NCBI GenBank assembly: GCA_036382855.1
Contig: DASVPO010000013.1
Coordinates: 1 to 64,000 of the forward strand
Length of the DNA stretch: 64,000 nt
Reading direction: 5' to 3'
DNA from: DASVTR01 sp036382855
GTDB taxonomy: Bacteria; Acidobacteriota; Blastocatellia; Pyrinomonadales; Pyrinomonadaceae
The translations under genes and the position numbers were made by a program. This document shows, piece after piece, positions 8,050 through 16,269 of the stretch. Every line of letters begins with the position of its first letter. Position 1 is the first letter of the stretch. Below the pieces are notes generated by a model. That model searched no databases. It saw only the letters and a list, made by a program, of their open reading frames with translations, and was not told where the DNA came from.

Positions 8050-9654
8050 ATGACTACAGAAAACAGAGAAGGTCTACGCAAGATACGGCGCGCTTTGTTG
8101 AGCGTTTCGGATAAGACGGGTGTGGTCGAATTCGCAGAGGGCTTGCGGCGCTTGAGGGTAGAGTTGATTAGCACGGGCGGGACGGCGCAGGCGCTACGCG
8201 AAGCGGGCATAGAGGTGCGCGATATTTCCGAGGTGACCGGCTTTCCCGAAATGATGGACGGTCGCGTCAAGACGCTGCACCCGCGTATTCACGGCGCGCT
8301 CCTCGCCCTGCGCGATAACGAAGCACATCAGGCAGCGATGCGTGAACACAATATTGAGCCGATTGATATGGTCGTCATCAATCTCTACCCGTTCGAGCAA
8401 ACTATTGCTAAACCTGACGTGACGATTGAAGAGGCCATCGAGCAGATAGACATCGGCGGCCCTGCCATGATCCGTTCGGCCGCCAAGAACTTCAGAGACG
8501 TGGCCGTCGTCACAGACCCTCGAAGTTATACATACATTCTGCACGAGATGAATCATAACGACGGCGCGCTCACGGCGGAGTTCCGTCGTGAGCTTGCCTT
8601 CACGGCGTTTCTCCGCACCGCTTCTTACGATGGCGCGATTTCCAACTACTTCAACGAGCTTGAAGCCAGAGAATTTCCTGCCGACATACCGCCCGACGCC
8701 ATCCTCGATACAGACGCTTTGATGTTGAGCAAAATCTCAGACCTGCGCTACGGAGAGAACCCGCACCAGCAAGCCGCGCTCTACAAGAGCATTGATTCAT
8801 TCAGGACAACTGACACGCGCGGCATCGCGCGTGCTGAACTGCTCGGCGGCAAAGAGATGTCTTTCAACAACTACGTTGATGCTGATGCAGCATGGCAGCT
8901 CGTCTGTGATTTCGACTCGACGACGTGTGCCATTATCAAGCACACGAATCCTGCCGGCGTCGGGGCAGCCGCGTCAGCTTTGGAGGCTTACAGGCGTGCG
9001 CTTCAGACCGACCCCGTTTCGGCTTTCGGCGGCGTCGTCGCCTTCAATTGTCAGGTTGACGAAGCGGCGGCGCGTGCAATTACGGAGATTTTCACGGAAA
9101 TCGTCGTCGCTCCCGATTACGACGCGGAGGCGCTCGAAGTCTTGAAGACGAAAAAGAATCTGCGCATCCTGCGCGCTGGCCCACCCGAACGAGCCATCGG
9201 ACTTGACTACAAACCCATCTCCGGCGGGATGCTCATACAGACGCGCGACACACATCGCTTGACGCCCGACGAGCTCAAGGTCGTCACACGCCGCGCGCCG
9301 ACGGATGAGGAAGTGCGTGCCCTTCTGTTTGCGTGGACTGTCTGTAAGCATACTAAGTCGAACGCCATCGTCTATGCGCGCGAAGGCCAGACAATCGGCG
9401 TCGGCGCAGGTCAGATGTCGCGCGTTGATTCCGTCAAAATCGGTGCGATGCGCGCGCAGCTACCGCTTCAGGGCGCAGTGCTTGCTTCCGATGCCTTCTT
9501 CCCTTTTCGCGACGGGCTGGACGAAGCCGCGCGCCACGGTGTGACGGCCATCATCCAGCCCGGCGGCTCCATGCGCGACCGGGAAGTGATTGACGCTGCC
9601 GACGAGCATGCAATGGCGATGGTCTTCACAGGCGTTCGTCATTTCAAACACTAA
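8050..9654 (+). CDS. purH: bifunctional AICAR formyltransferase / IMP cyclohydrolase
   Basis: A 534-residue protein that performs the last two steps of IMP synthesis: formylation of AICAR with 10-formyl-tetrahydrofolate, then ring closure. The N-terminal MGS-like cyclohydrolase domain (RALLSVSDKTGVVEFA, ELISTGGTAQAL, MMDGRVKTLHPRIHG) is followed by the transformylase domain (DLRYGENPHQQAALY, KHTNPAGVG). The length matches the family. I chose the ATG at 8050 because AGGA lies four to five bases upstream and the conserved sequence begins soon after. An in-frame ATG at 8029 overlaps the VWFA stop and is an alternative. Confidence 0.97.
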   Translation: MTTENREGLRKIRRALLSVSDKTGVVEFAEGLRRLRVELISTGGTAQALREAGIEVRDISEVTGFPEMMDGRVKTLHPRIHGALLALRDNEAHQAAMREHNIEPIDMVVINLYPFEQTIAKPDVTIEEAIEQIDIGGPAMIRSAAKNFRDVAVVTDPRSYTYILHEMNHNDGALTAEFRRELAFTAFLRTASYDGAISNYFNELEAREFPADIPPDAILDTDALMLSKISDLRYGENPHQQAALYKSIDSFRTTDTRGIARAELLGGKEMSFNNYVDADAAWQLVCDFDSTTCAIIKHTNPAGVGAAASALEAYRRALQTDPVSAFGGVVAFNCQVDEAAARAITEIFTEIVVAPDYDAEALEVLKTKKNLRILRAGPPERAIGLDYKPISGGMLIQTRDTHRLTPDELKVVTRRAPTDEEVRALLFAWTVCKHTKSNAIVYAREGQTIGVGAGQMSRVDSVKIGAMRAQLPLQGAVLASDAFFPFRDGLDEAARHGVTAIIQPGGSMRDREVIDAADEHAMAMVFTGVRHFKH

Positions 9655-9708
9655 CGCCTTGGGCGATTAAAAGTGAGCTTGCTTTGAAGGGCCAACACTT
9701 TTCACTGA

Positions 9709-9737
9709 TTGCTGATAACCGAGAGCTTACTTATAAT
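9709..9737 (+). promoter_or_regulatory. probable promoter of the M48 protease gene
   Basis: A perfect -10 TATAAT (9732-9737) is preceded at 17 bases by TTGCTG (9709-9714). The start would be near 9744, about 68 bases before the protease ATG. The -35 is weak. Confidence 0.5.
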
Positions 9738-9811
9738 CGTCCTCGCGCTAAAGCAACCGATTTGCTCCCCGTAGTTTTCAAACGTTTTAAGCTCGAACAA
9801 GGAATCAACAG

Positions 9812-10795
9812 ATGGCAGACATTGACGCCGCATCAACCGAAAATAATCGTGAATCCATTCGCTGTCGTTATTGTGGGCAGCGCAACCAGGTCCGCTCTGA
9901 AAGCGGCATGGCAAAATGCGGGCGGTGTCGCCTGCCGCTCTCAAACGACGCACACAAAAAGTTTGCAGACCTTGACAAGCACGACTACGTGCACCCGGCC
10001 GACAGCCGCGCCCTTGCAGCCCTGCGCACGATTCCCGGCATTGATTCGGCGCTCAAGAAACTGCTTGCCGTGACGGGCGAATCGGCCATCCGCGTTATCT
10101 TCATGGCGAGCGCAGTCCGCGTGACGCCTGAACAGTGTCCAGACCTGCACGCCAAGCTGCAAGTCGCCTGCACGACGCTCGGCGTAGACATGCCGGACCT
10201 TTTCGTCCAGCAGAATCCAATCGTCAACGCGTTTACGGGCGGCGTGGAGCGCCCGGTCATCGTGCTGCATTCGTCTCTGATAGAGCGCCTGACAGACGAA
10301 GAGGTGCTGGCCGTGGTCGCACACGAAGTCGGACACATACACGCGGAGCACGTCCTCTATCTGACGGCGGCGCGATTGATTGAAGCCATTGCCAACGGCG
10401 CATTGTTCGCTTCACCCTTAGCCGGTGTCGTCAAGCAACTGCTGTCGGGCACGATGCGCGCGGCGCTGCTCGCGTGGGCCAGAAGAGCCGAGCTTTCATG
10501 CGACCGCGCGGCGCTGCTCGTCACACAAGACCCGCACGTCATCGGGCGCACGATGATGAAGCTTTGCGGCGGAACGTATGCGTCTAAAGTTGACTACGAG
10601 CAGTTTCTAGCGCAGGCGCGCGATTTCCAGAAGAACTACGACGAGAAGGCGCTCGACCGTTTCTGGGCCGACATCATCACTTCCGGCATGACACATCCCT
10701 TCCCCATCTGGCGCATCTCGGAAATACTGAAGTGGGTTGACAGTGGCGAGTATAAACGGCTGATGACGGGCGAAGCGGAAAGCGCGGCAGCGTAG
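9812..10795 (+). CDS. M48-family membrane metalloprotease with N-terminal zinc ribbon
   Basis: A 327-residue protein. Residues about 18-44 form a zinc ribbon (CRYCGQ and CGRC). The M48 catalytic motif HEVGHIHAEH lies near residue 170. A hydrophobic segment follows (NGALFASPLAGVV), then ARRAELSCDRAAL with the third zinc ligand. M48 proteases such as HtpX degrade or process membrane proteins. The N-terminal zinc ribbon is unusual for HtpX, and similar ribbons occur on several unrelated proteins in this window. An AAGGA lies eight bases before the ATG. It is followed by an AT-rich inverted repeat and fabI. Confidence 0.88.
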   Translation: MADIDAASTENNRESIRCRYCGQRNQVRSESGMAKCGRCRLPLSNDAHKKFADLDKHDYVHPADSRALAALRTIPGIDSALKKLLAVTGESAIRVIFMASAVRVTPEQCPDLHAKLQVACTTLGVDMPDLFVQQNPIVNAFTGGVERPVIVLHSSLIERLTDEEVLAVVAHEVGHIHAEHVLYLTAARLIEAIANGALFASPLAGVVKQLLSGTMRAALLAWARRAELSCDRAALLVTQDPHVIGRTMMKLCGGTYASKVDYEQFLAQARDFQKNYDEKALDRFWADIITSGMTHPFPIWRISEILKWVDSGEYKRLMTGEAESAAA

Positions 10796-10886
10796 AATTT
10801 TTGATTTTAGATTTTTGATTTGCGATTGGGTCAGGATGAAAAAGCTGCCCTTGCCCAATCGTAAAATCTAAATTCGCAAATCCAAA
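10796..10886. repeat. iterated-word inverted repeat between the M48 gene and fabI
   Basis: The left arm iterates GATTTTTGATTTTAGA-like words and ends GCGATTGGG. The right arm carries the complement (CCCAATCG, AAAATCTAAA, TTCGCAAATC). The central loop is GTCAGGATGAAAAAGCTGC. It lies between two codirectional plus-strand genes. Confidence 0.75.
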
Positions 10887-10903
10887 AGCGAGAGGTTCTC
10901 CCC

Positions 10904-11668
10904 ATGCTACTCGAAAACAAACTCGGCATCATCTTCGGCGTGGCTAACAAGCGCTCGATTGCGTGGGCTTCGGCGCAGGCATTGAGCGAGGCGGGCGCGC
11001 GTCTCGCCTTCACATATCAGGGCGAACGTCTCAAAGAAAACGTCGAAGGGTTGACGAAGGAGATGGCTGGCACGCTCATCGTTCCCTGCGATGTGACGCG
11101 GCCCGAAGAGATCGCGGAAGCCTTCAAGCGCGTCGGTGAAGAGTTTGGACGCTTAGACTTTCTCGTTCACAGCATCGCCTACGCACCGAAAGAAGATCTG
11201 GAGGGCGCGTTTGTTGATACCTCGCGCGACGGCTTCCTGACCGCGCTCGAAGTCAGCGCCTACTCTCTGGCATCGCTCGCACGCGCCGCAGCCCCTTTGA
11301 TGACCGAGGGCGGCAGCATCGTCTCGATGACCTATTACGGCGCAGAGAAGGTCGTGCCAAACTATAACGTGATGGGCGTGGCGAAGGCCGCGCTCGAAGC
11401 CAGCACGCGCTATCTGGCGGCCGACCTTGGCCGCCGCAACATACGCGTCAATACCATCAGCGCCGGGCCGCTCAACACACTCTCTGCGCGCGGCGTCTCA
11501 AACATGAGCATGATGCTCAAGCATCACGCCGAACGCGCGCCGCTCGGTCGCAACGTAGAAGCGCGCGAAGTCGGCAACACGGCGCTCTTCCTGTGCAGCC
11601 CGCTTTCTTCCGGCATCACAGGCGAAGTCGTCCACGTGGATTGCGGTTACAACATCATGGCGATGTAG
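10904..11668 (+). CDS. fabI: enoyl-[acyl-carrier-protein] reductase (NADH)
   Basis: A 254-residue short-chain dehydrogenase-like enzyme that reduces trans-2-enoyl-ACP in the last step of each fatty-acid elongation cycle. Recognisable features are the atypical Rossmann start (IIFGVANKRSIAWASAQAL), the Y-x6-K catalytic pair (NYNVMGVAKAALE) and the C-terminal ITGEVVHVDCGYNIMAM. The length is typical. GAGAGG lies ten bases before the ATG. A 56-residue membrane protein gene starts 12 bases after the stop. Confidence 0.96.
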   Translation: MLLENKLGIIFGVANKRSIAWASAQALSEAGARLAFTYQGERLKENVEGLTKEMAGTLIVPCDVTRPEEIAEAFKRVGEEFGRLDFLVHSIAYAPKEDLEGAFVDTSRDGFLTALEVSAYSLASLARAAAPLMTEGGSIVSMTYYGAEKVVPNYNVMGVAKAALEASTRYLAADLGRRNIRVNTISAGPLNTLSARGVSNMSMMLKHHAERAPLGRNVEAREVGNTALFLCSPLSSGITGEVVHVDCGYNIMAM

Positions 11669-11680
11669 AAAGGAGTATGT

Positions 11681-11851
11681 ATGGCTCGGCGCAATCAAAA
11701 ATCAAACGCTCCGCAGCAGGCTACCGGCAATATGGCCCGCAGGGATTTAAGATTCGCTGAGGTCGAGCTAGTTATCTACCGAATCGCCAGCATACTCTTT
11801 CTCCTCATAATGCTCGCCAAACTCATCAAAACAGAGTGGGCATCGCTGTGA
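11681..11851 (+). CDS. 56-residue single-pass membrane protein
   Basis: An ATG frame 12 bases after fabI, with AGGAG at 11671-11675 (five bases before the ATG). The product begins MARRNQKSNAPQQATG. It has a basic N-terminal half and one membrane helix near residues 34-47 (IASILFLLIMLAKL), ending KTEWASL. The ribosome binding site, complete frame and transmembrane pattern argue that it is real and co-transcribed with fabI. The function is unknown, and a role at the membrane beside lipid synthesis is only a guess. Confidence 0.6.
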   Translation: MARRNQKSNAPQQATGNMARRDLRFAEVELVIYRIASILFLLIMLAKLIKTEWASL

Positions 11852-11912
11852 AATGTGTTTGATGAGAGCCTTGGTGTTGCAGGATTAAACAATAGACATT
11901 TGAAAGGCCGGG

Positions 11913-12659
11913 ATGGCTGACAATCAGAACCAACAATTTCCCGCAGGAACAACGCAGGACGAACAGCTACTCGAAACTCCAAAGCAGGACGAGTTTGCCC
12001 ACACGGACACGTGGCGCGTCTTTCGCATCATGGGTGAGTTTGTCGAAGGCTTCGACGAGTTGGCGACCGTCACACGCGGCGTCTCCATCTTCGGTTCGGC
12101 ACGCACGCCGCCCGGACACCCGCAGTATCAGGCAGCACAAGAGACGGCCGCGCTGCTGGCCCGCGCAGGCTTCGCCGTTATTACAGGCGGCGGCCCCGGC
12201 ATTATGGAGGCGGCCAACCGCGGAGCTTTCGAAGCGGGCGGACTCTCCATCGGCTGCAATATAGAGCTTCCTTTCGAGCAGACGGGCAATCCCTACCAGA
12301 CGCGCTCGCTGACCTTCAAGTATTTCTTCGTGCGCAAGACGATGTTCGTCAAATACAGCACCGCCTTCATCATCTTCCCCGGCGGCTTCGGCACACTCGA
12401 CGAACTATTCGAAGCGCTGACCTTGATTCAAACCCGGAAGATCAGAAACTTTCCGATCATCCTCTTCGGCACGGCCTACTGGCGAGGGATGCTTGAATGG
12501 TTGAAGGATACGATGATGGAAGAGGGAAAGATTAAGGAGTCTGATCTGAATCTGCTGTACCTTACGGATTCGCCTGCCGAAGTCGCCGAGATAGTCAGCA
12601 AAAGTCAGGATTCGCTGCGCAAACTGGATAAAACAATCTCACACGAGATTAGCAGCTAA
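11913..12659 (+). CDS. LOG-family protein (Rossmann-fold nucleotide phosphoribohydrolase-like)
   Basis: A 248-residue protein of the TIGR00730/LOG family. Motifs are VITGGGPGIMEAANRGAFEAGG and PGGFGTLDELFEALTLIQ, the nucleotide-binding and catalytic (PGGxGTxxE) signatures. Family members hydrolyse nucleoside 5'-monophosphates, including cytokinin ribotides, to the base and ribose phosphate. The bacterial role here is probably nucleotide salvage or turnover. GAAAGG precedes the ATG by five bases. It is the last gene of the plus-strand run and converges on cutA 56 bases away. Confidence 0.92.
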   Translation: MADNQNQQFPAGTTQDEQLLETPKQDEFAHTDTWRVFRIMGEFVEGFDELATVTRGVSIFGSARTPPGHPQYQAAQETAALLARAGFAVITGGGPGIMEAANRGAFEAGGLSIGCNIELPFEQTGNPYQTRSLTFKYFFVRKTMFVKYSTAFIIFPGGFGTLDELFEALTLIQTRKIRNFPIILFGTAYWRGMLEWLKDTMMEEGKIKESDLNLLYLTDSPAEVAEIVSKSQDSLRKLDKTISHEISS

Positions 12660-12715
12660 CACGCTCTCTACTGACTTCAACAACACGACACTTGTCAGCC
12701 TTCAGTTTGTCGCTG

Positions 12716-13111
12716 CTACGGCTCTGCGCTCTCCGTAGGGCGGGCCAACGAGTCTTCCGTGCTTGCGCCCGGCTGTTGGTGATAAAGAACATTTGTGGTC
12801 AACCACTCAAGATAGGGCGCGGATGCAGCCATAATCGAAAGGGCGACGATTTCCGGCGTCTCATAGCTGTGTAGAGCGCGCACTTCGCGTTCGAGTTCCG
12901 CGAAATTCTCCGTCGTCGTTTTGGCGAGCAATAGCGTCTCAGGCGAGCGCTCTATTTTGCCCTGCCAGTGATAGACGGATTCCATCTCAGGCATAATCTG
13001 CACGCAGGCCGCCAGCCTTGACCCGACAAGCATCTCAGCCAGCCGCGCCGCCTCCTCGCGGCTGCCCGCCGTCATCAACACCACAATGGCCTCTGATGAT
13101 TTCTCAGCCAT
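12716..13111 (-). CDS. cutA: divalent-cation tolerance protein CutA
   Basis: A 131-residue protein of the CutA1 family. The conserved pattern LAACVQIMP, VYHWQGKIE, LLLAKTT and HSYETPEIVAL is complete. CutA forms very stable trimers and was linked to copper tolerance, but its biochemical role remains unclear. A variable Gln/Ser/Thr-rich tail of about 20 residues follows the core. The upstream gap holds an inverted repeat shared with the DUF2007-like gene. Confidence 0.95.
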   Translation of the reverse strand: MAEKSSEAIVVLMTAGSREEAARLAEMLVGSRLAACVQIMPEMESVYHWQGKIERSPETLLLAKTTTENFAELEREVRALHSYETPEIVALSIMAASAPYLEWLTTNVLYHQQPGASTEDSLARPTESAEP

Positions 13112-13117
13112 AAAAAG

Positions 13118-13203
13118 TAGCGATGAAGTCGGAACGATGAACGATGAACTGTTAAGAGCCTTGCTCTGAATACTTCATCGTTCCGCGTTCATACTTCATC
13201 ATT
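13118..13203. repeat. iterated-word inverted repeat (GAACGATGAA type)
   Basis: The left arm iterates CGATGAAGTCGGAACGATGAA. The right arm carries its complement (ACTTCATCGTTCC, GCGTTCATACTTCATC). The loop contains TGTTAAGAGCCTTGCTCTGA. The right arm overlaps the last codons and stop of the gene ending at 13189. Confidence 0.8.
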
Positions 13204-13584
13204 TGTCTCCGCGTCTTCGTCGGCGGTCGTGCCTGTGAGCGGCGTGGTGTCGTTGCCGAAGAAGGCGTTGTAGAGTTCCTGCGCGCGGTCGTAGTCGCGC
13301 TCGTCAACCAAGACGGCAGCGCCGGGCGAGGTTGTCGAAAGCAGCGGCGAAAAGGAGTCAAGGTTGGACGATTGCACGAAGGAACGGATGCCGTTTTGCA
13401 CCAAGATATCGTTGACCATCTCGGCCTCGGCTGGCGTGCCCATGTTGTGCAGCGGAACGAAACGCGCCTCGCTATTATCATGCACAGTGTTGTCCGCCGT
13501 CAGGCGTTCGACCAAGTCCGTATTGTCATCAGGACAACGCTCGATACCCGGCTCATATTCGGATTCGCAAAGAGGACAGAACAT
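13189..13584 (-). CDS. zinc-ribbon protein with DUF2007-like signal-transducing domain
   Basis: A 131-residue protein. Residues 3-18 carry a zinc-ribbon start (CPLCESEYEPGIERCPDD). The middle (FVPLHNMGTPAEAEMVNDILVQNGI to AAVLVDERDYDRAQELYN) matches the small ferredoxin-like DUF2007 domain, suggested to act in PII-like signalling. The acidic C-terminal tail ends in ETNDEV, whose codons and TGA stop lie inside the intergenic inverted repeat, so the tail may have been extended or replaced by the repeat. Function is unknown. Confidence 0.75.
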   Translation of the reverse strand: MFCPLCESEYEPGIERCPDDNTDLVERLTADNTVHDNSEARFVPLHNMGTPAEAEMVNDILVQNGIRSFVQSSNLDSFSPLLSTTSPGAAVLVDERDYDRAQELYNAFFGNDTTPLTGTTADEDAETNDEV

Positions 13585-13630
13585 AGTTTCTCTCTAAAAC
13601 TCGACAGGCGTTTTAATAGAACGAGGTTAG

Positions 13631-13757
13631 TTTAAGGGGGAAAGGGTGAAAAGGGGAAGAGGCGAAAGGGTAAAAGGGTGAAAGATGAAAAGGAACGTGA
13701 GCTTCCTTAGGCGCTCTTTCCCTTTCCCCGTTCTCCCTTTTCGCCCTTTCCCCTCAA
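13631..13757. repeat. iterated-word inverted repeat (GGGAAAGGGTGAAAAG type)
   Basis: A purine-rich left arm (GGGGGAAAGGGTGAAAAGGG and variants) is mirrored by a pyrimidine-rich right arm (CTTTCCCTTTCCCC, CTCCCTTTTCGCCCTTTCCC). The loop contains GAACGTGAGCTTCC. It lies between the PfkB gene and the DUF2007-like gene, both on the minus strand. Confidence 0.8.
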
Positions 13758-13760
13758 GTT

Positions 13761-14702
13761 TTATTGTGCGGCTCTGACGGCTCGCTCGAAGGGAATCTCT
13801 TCAAAGTGTGTCATCTGCTTGAAGGCGCGGAAACGTTCGTTGATTTCCGATTGCGTCAAGCGCCGCACGCGTTCCGTGCCAAACTCTTCGACGTTGAAGG
13901 AGGCCATCACCGAGCCGAAAATCATTGCGCGACGCATCGCCGCTTCGTCAATCTTCTCCTGGCTCGCGAGGTATCCCATGAAGCCGCCCGCGAAGGTATC
14001 GCCCGCGCCCGTCGGGTCAAAGACAGACTCAAGCGGAAAGGCCGGAATCGCGAAATACGTCTCTCGTGTAAACATCGCCGCGCCATACTCGCCGCGCTTG
14101 ACGACAAGCGCCGTCGGCCCCCACGAAAGAATTTTCCGCGCGGCTTTGATGATGTTTGGCTCTCCGGCCAGTTGGCGCGCTTCGGCGTCGTTGATGATAA
14201 CGACGTTGACCTTCTTGATGGCTTCGATGAGAGAATCGGGGACGGTGTTAATCCAGTAGTTCATCGTATCGAGCGCGACGAGCTCCGCGCCCTTCACCTG
14301 CTCGCGCACTTCGCTTTGCAGCTCGGGCTGTATGTTTCCGAGAAAAACGAGGCGAGATTGCTTCGAAGCATCCGAGAGCTTCGGCTTGAAATCCGCGAAG
14401 ACGTTTAGTTGCGTGTCGAGCGTGTGCGCCGTGTTGAGGTCGAAATCATAACGGCCGCTCCAGAAAAACGTCTTGCCGTCGCTGATGCGCTCAATGTCTG
14501 TCGTGTCAATACCACGACTCGCAAATACCTGTTCCTCTTCGCTTGTAAAATCACCGCCGACGACGCCGACAACGCGCACGTCCGTATAAAAGCTGGCCGC
14601 GATGGCAAAATGGGTCGCCGAGCCGCCCAGCATTTTGTCGCGCTTGCCAAACGGCGTCTCCACCGCATCAAACGCTACCGAACCAACCACCAACAGGGAC
14701 AT
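13761..14702 (-). CDS. PfkB-family sugar/nucleoside kinase
   Basis: A 313-residue ribokinase-fold enzyme. The N-terminal substrate-binding motif is MLGGSATHFAIAA, and the C-terminal signature DPTGAGDTFAGGFMGYL carries the catalytic Asp and anion hole. It phosphorylates a sugar, nucleoside or similar alcohol with ATP, and the substrate cannot be told from sequence. AAGGAG lies five bases before the ATG. Both flanks carry inverted repeats. Confidence 0.92.
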   Translation of the reverse strand: MSLLVVGSVAFDAVETPFGKRDKMLGGSATHFAIAASFYTDVRVVGVVGGDFTSEEEQVFASRGIDTTDIERISDGKTFFWSGRYDFDLNTAHTLDTQLNVFADFKPKLSDASKQSRLVFLGNIQPELQSEVREQVKGAELVALDTMNYWINTVPDSLIEAIKKVNVVIINDAEARQLAGEPNIIKAARKILSWGPTALVVKRGEYGAAMFTRETYFAIPAFPLESVFDPTGAGDTFAGGFMGYLASQEKIDEAAMRRAMIFGSVMASFNVEEFGTERVRRLTQSEINERFRAFKQMTHFEEIPFERAVRAAQ

Positions 14703-14730
14703 TTATTCTCCTTTACACGTGAGCAGATGT

Positions 14731-14808
14731 CAGGAATCAGAACGAAGAGTCAGCGTTTGCAAACACTTCGTTCTGCTCTTCCGTTCCTTGCGCTCCCGAC
14801 TTCTGAAG
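14731..14808. repeat. iterated-word inverted repeat (CAGAACGAAG type)
   Basis: Perfect 10-bp arms CAGAACGAAG (14738-14747) and CTTCGTTCTG (14766-14775) flank a loop containing the palindrome GTTTGCAAAC. The right side repeats degenerate copies (CTTCCGTTCCTTGCGCTCC). It lies upstream of the PfkB gene and downstream of the small secreted-protein gene. Confidence 0.65.
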
Positions 14809-14822
14809 TTTTTAATACTGCT

Positions 14823-15263
14823 TTACGGTTTTAGCGCTCGCAACTCTTTCTCGGCCGACTCGCGAAATTCGCTTTCGGGAAACTCCTGTGCGAGGCGAGA
14901 GAGATATTGGCGCGCGTCGTCGAGCAACTTGTCAGGCGGCAGTTTTGAAGCCTGCTTGCCCTGCTTTTGTGCGAGGCGCAGGCTGCTCATCCCGGCGATG
15001 TAGAGCACTTCGTCAATACGCGAAAACGTCGGGTTGCCCGCGATAATCTCCTCGCAACGCGAGAGCGCAGCCACGTAAGCCTTCTTCAACTTGAAATACT
15101 GCCGCGCGACCACCAGATTGTGCAGAGAATCCTTCTCCATCTCTGGGTCGCGCACGGTCGAAGCATCCGGCCCCGTCTTCGCCACAGTGCCCTGCGCGCT
15201 TGCAGACGGTGCAACACAAACAACAGCCAGCACCAGCAGGCTCATCATCAAAAAGTTTTTCAT
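14823..15263 (-). CDS. small secreted TPR-like protein
   Basis: A 146-residue protein with a clear signal peptide (MKNFLMMSLLVLAVVCVAPS, cleavage after ASA). The rest is helical with a TPR or BamD-like pattern (VARQYFKLKKAYVAALSRCE, LAQEFPESEFRESAEKELR). I chose the ATG at 15263 because GGAGG lies five bases upstream, and an earlier in-frame ATG at 15275 has no such site. Role unknown. Helical-repeat periplasmic proteins of this size often join envelope assembly complexes. Confidence 0.78.
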   Translation of the reverse strand: MKNFLMMSLLVLAVVCVAPSASAQGTVAKTGPDASTVRDPEMEKDSLHNLVVARQYFKLKKAYVAALSRCEEIIAGNPTFSRIDEVLYIAGMSSLRLAQKQGKQASKLPPDKLLDDARQYLSRLAQEFPESEFRESAEKELRALKP

Positions 15264-15287
15264 AATAACCTCCAAACTTCCGAAAGA

Positions 15288-15362
15288 AGTGATGAGTAAT
15301 GAGTAATGAGTGATAAGTAGAGAACTATTTGTTTTTCACTCATTACTCATCACTCATCACTT
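15288..15362. repeat. iterated-word inverted repeat (GTGATGAGTAATGAGT type)
   Basis: The left arm is AGTGATGAGTAATGAGTAAT continuing GAGTGATAAGT. The right arm is CACTCATTACTCATCACTCA continuing TCACTT. The loop is AGAGAACTATTTGTTTTT. The right arm provides the TGA stop of mtnP. Confidence 0.85.
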
Positions 15363-16223
15363 GTTTTTAAGTATCGCTTCAAGTTTTTTCTTCGTCGCTG
15401 CGGGCCAGAGATCGGGCGGCGTGAAGATAGCGTTCTTCATCGCTGAGCCACACTCGCAGCCTCGCGTGCGCGCCATTAATTGTTTGACGGCCTCGCGCAT
15501 GATGATTTGAGCGTTGCGCACGTTCTTGTTCAAATATTCGACGACCGTTTCGACAGAGACTGCATCGTGTGCTTCGTGCCAGCAATCGTAGTCTGTGACG
15601 AGCGCCAGCGTGGCATAACAGATTTCGGCTTCGCGCGCCAGCTTCGCTTCCTGCAAGTTTGTCATGCCGATGACATCCATGCCCCACGAGCGATAGACGT
15701 TAGATTCGGCTTTTGTCGAAAAGGCTGGCCCTTCCATGCAAAGATACGTGCCGCCGCGATGCACCTTAACATCAGCAGCCCCGCAGGCCGATTCCAGCAC
15801 ATCGCCAAGCTCTTCGCACACAGGATTGGCAAACGTGACATGCGCGACAATGCCTTCCCCGAAGAAGGTTGACTCTGCTGCGCGCGCACGCGTGCGGTCG
15901 AAGAACTGGCCGGGGATAACCATGTCAAGCGGCGCATACTGTTCCTGCAAAGAGCCGACCGCCGAAGCAGACAGGATACGCTCGACGCCGAGCATCTTCA
16001 TGCCGTAGATGTTGGCGCGAAACGGTAGCTCCGATGGCGTATAGCGATGCCCGCGTCCGTGGCGTGGCAGAAAAGCGACGCGCACGCCATCGAGCGTACC
16101 TGTGATATACGCATCAGAGGGACTGCCGAATGGCGTCTCAACGCGCACCTCTTCGATGTTCTCCAACTCAGGCATCTGGTAGAGGCCGCTGCCGCCGATA
16201 ATGCCGATTTTCGCCGTCGTCAT
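15357..16223 (-). CDS. mtnP: S-methyl-5'-thioadenosine phosphorylase
   Basis: A 288-residue purine phosphorylase that cleaves methylthioadenosine to adenine and 5-methylthioribose-1-phosphate, feeding adenine and methionine salvage. Motifs are IGIIGGSGLYQMP, FLPRHGRGHRYTPSELPFRANIYGMK, YLCMEGPAFSTKAES and DVIGMTNLQEAKLAREAEICY. The length is typical. Its final codons are AAA AAC AAG TGA, with the stop inside the adjoining inverted repeat. It is followed upstream by an MBL hydrolase on the same strand. Confidence 0.95.
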   Translation of the reverse strand: MTTAKIGIIGGSGLYQMPELENIEEVRVETPFGSPSDAYITGTLDGVRVAFLPRHGRGHRYTPSELPFRANIYGMKMLGVERILSASAVGSLQEQYAPLDMVIPGQFFDRTRARAAESTFFGEGIVAHVTFANPVCEELGDVLESACGAADVKVHRGGTYLCMEGPAFSTKAESNVYRSWGMDVIGMTNLQEAKLAREAEICYATLALVTDYDCWHEAHDAVSVETVVEYLNKNVRNAQIIMREAVKQLMARTRGCECGSAMKNAIFTPPDLWPAATKKKLEAILKNK

Positions 16224-16269
16224 CTTTCCTCTTCTGCTTTCATCGAATAATCAAGAGAACGCTCAAAAT

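Noticed and set aside
13764..14408. 214-codon plus-strand frame
   Set aside because: It is antisense to the PfkB kinase. The translation has no family features.
15288..15362. CRISPR array
   Set aside because: The iterated words are 6-12 bases without unique spacers and form inverted, not spaced direct, repeats.
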